The notes beneath the pieces were generated by a model. That model was not told the DNA's origin, did not search any database, and was given only the letters and a program-made list of their open reading frames with translations. The position numbers were made by a program, and so were the translations under genes. From positions 687,269 to 751,268 of the forward strand of contig JAJVDF010000227.1 in NCBI GenBank assembly GCA_022410635.1: a stretch of DNA of 64,000 bases. The letters run 5' to 3'. This document shows positions 63,340-64,000 of the stretch, one piece after another. The stretch comes from Tretioscincus oriximinensis (taxonomy: Eukaryota; Chordata; Lepidosauria; Squamata; Gymnophthalmidae). How positions within the stretch are numbered: position 1 is the first letter of the stretch; each line of letters starts with the position of its first letter.

Positions 63340-63685
63340 GCAGACACGGAAAGCTCAGTCGCTTAGGAATTCGTCTCTTGCCTGGGAGATGGGGTTTCGA
63401 AGCCCTGTGTGGGATTTGGGGAGGGGTGAGCACCTTCCAATAGCCTGTAGCTCTAGCCAACCCAGCTATTCGAAAGCATGAATTGCAAGAAATTGCAACT
63501 GACTGCAAGTAGATACATGGGAACCACCATAGCCTGGTGGGGAAGATAGAATGGAAGCCTTCAGGCAAAATATATCCTTGTAAGCTGCTCTGAGTCCCTT
63601 TGAAAGGTGACAAAAGCGGGGTATAAGAACCCAGTTCTTCTTCTTCCTCTTCCTCTTCCTCCTCNTCNTCATCATCATCAAAGTG
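63340..63685 (+). repeat. Sauria-SINE-like SINE, nearly complete
   Basis: Head AGCTCAGTCGCTTAGGAATT with B box GGGTTTCGAAGCCC, then CCCAGCTATTCGAAAGCATG, GCCTGGTGGGGAAGATAGAA, CTCTGAGTCCCTTTGAAAGG, GCGGGGTATAAGAACCC and a (TTC)n/(ATC)n tail. Confidence 0.88.
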
Positions 63686-63689
63686 TGAA

Positions 63690-64000
63690 TAGCACCGAAT
63701 CCAGTACCTGAGAAGTCCAATGGTCATCCAGAAGCAGCATCAGAAGTGTGCCACTTCAAGATGCCTAGCTAAAAAAGCCCAAGGCAGCAATTCTGAAGCC
63801 TGGAAATTAAATCCTGGAGCACAGTCAGGATGGATCACATGAAATTCAGATAGTTCTTGGCATAGGCTGCTGGTTGCCCAGCCAAGACCATCCACATGGC
63901 TTGGGATAACACATGTTATGTACATCCTGTCTCCTTTACAAAATCTGTCTGCTGTGTTTAAATAGCAACTAAAAACTTTCCACCAAAGATTCTTTAATTT
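63690..64000. other. Unique sequence to the window edge
   Basis: Nothing recognised. Confidence 0.4.

Noticed and set aside
1..64000. CRISPR arrays, tRNA or rRNA genes, bacterial operons
   Set aside because: None seen; tRNA-like A and B boxes all belong to SINE heads.

Overview
The window reads as nuclear DNA of a squamate reptile (lizard or snake; I cannot place it more precisely). It is AT-rich, has no long intact open frames, and is dominated by interspersed repeats of types known from squamates: CR1 LINEs with an (ATTCTATG)n tail, L2-like LINEs, tRNA-derived SINEs including a Sauria-SINE-like family, a 5'-truncated L1, Helitrons, several non-autonomous hAT-type and other MITEs, a decayed Ty3/Gypsy chromovirus, one LTR-like block, and copies of a family I read as the terminal repeat of a Penelope-like element (PLE). 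Isolated single N bases are scattered throughout.

The main non-repeat signal is a candidate multi-exon protein-coding gene on the minus strand, running right to left and ending in a stop codon at 8346. Its core exons are 34831-35020, 34296-34365, 30765-30850, 22886-22971, 21811-21860, 18165-18263, 8614-8689 and 8346-8448. Each has GT/AG borders and an open frame, and the reading phase carries across every junction. More tentative upstream exons are 43133-43175, 50716-50809, 51511-51532 and 54343-54395, so the 5' end probably lies beyond the window. I do not recognise the protein. Most of the repeats would sit in its introns.

Layout: 1-8.3 kb, downstream flank with two SINEs, L2 pieces and one PLE-like repeat; 8.3-8.7 kb, the last two exons; 8.7-18.1 kb, a large intron with a Helitron, back-to-back CR1s, an L1 with a perfect 19-bp duplication and an LTR-like block; 18.1-35.0 kb, six exons in repeat-rich introns; 35.2-39.8 kb, the Ty3 element on the minus strand; 40-49 kb, a hAT with exact 8-bp duplications, a 162-bp-arm inverted repeat and a 2.5-kb L2-like LINE carrying a nested SINE; 49-64 kb, mostly unique sequence with tentative exons and scattered repeats.

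The most unusual pattern is the PLE-like family. Several copies are head-to-head palindromes, one flanked by a perfect 14-bp target duplication. Around the centre they carry a CTGANGA-hairpin-GAAA motif resembling a hammerhead ribozyme core, with defects that I state. All calls come from reading the sequence; no search or folding was run.
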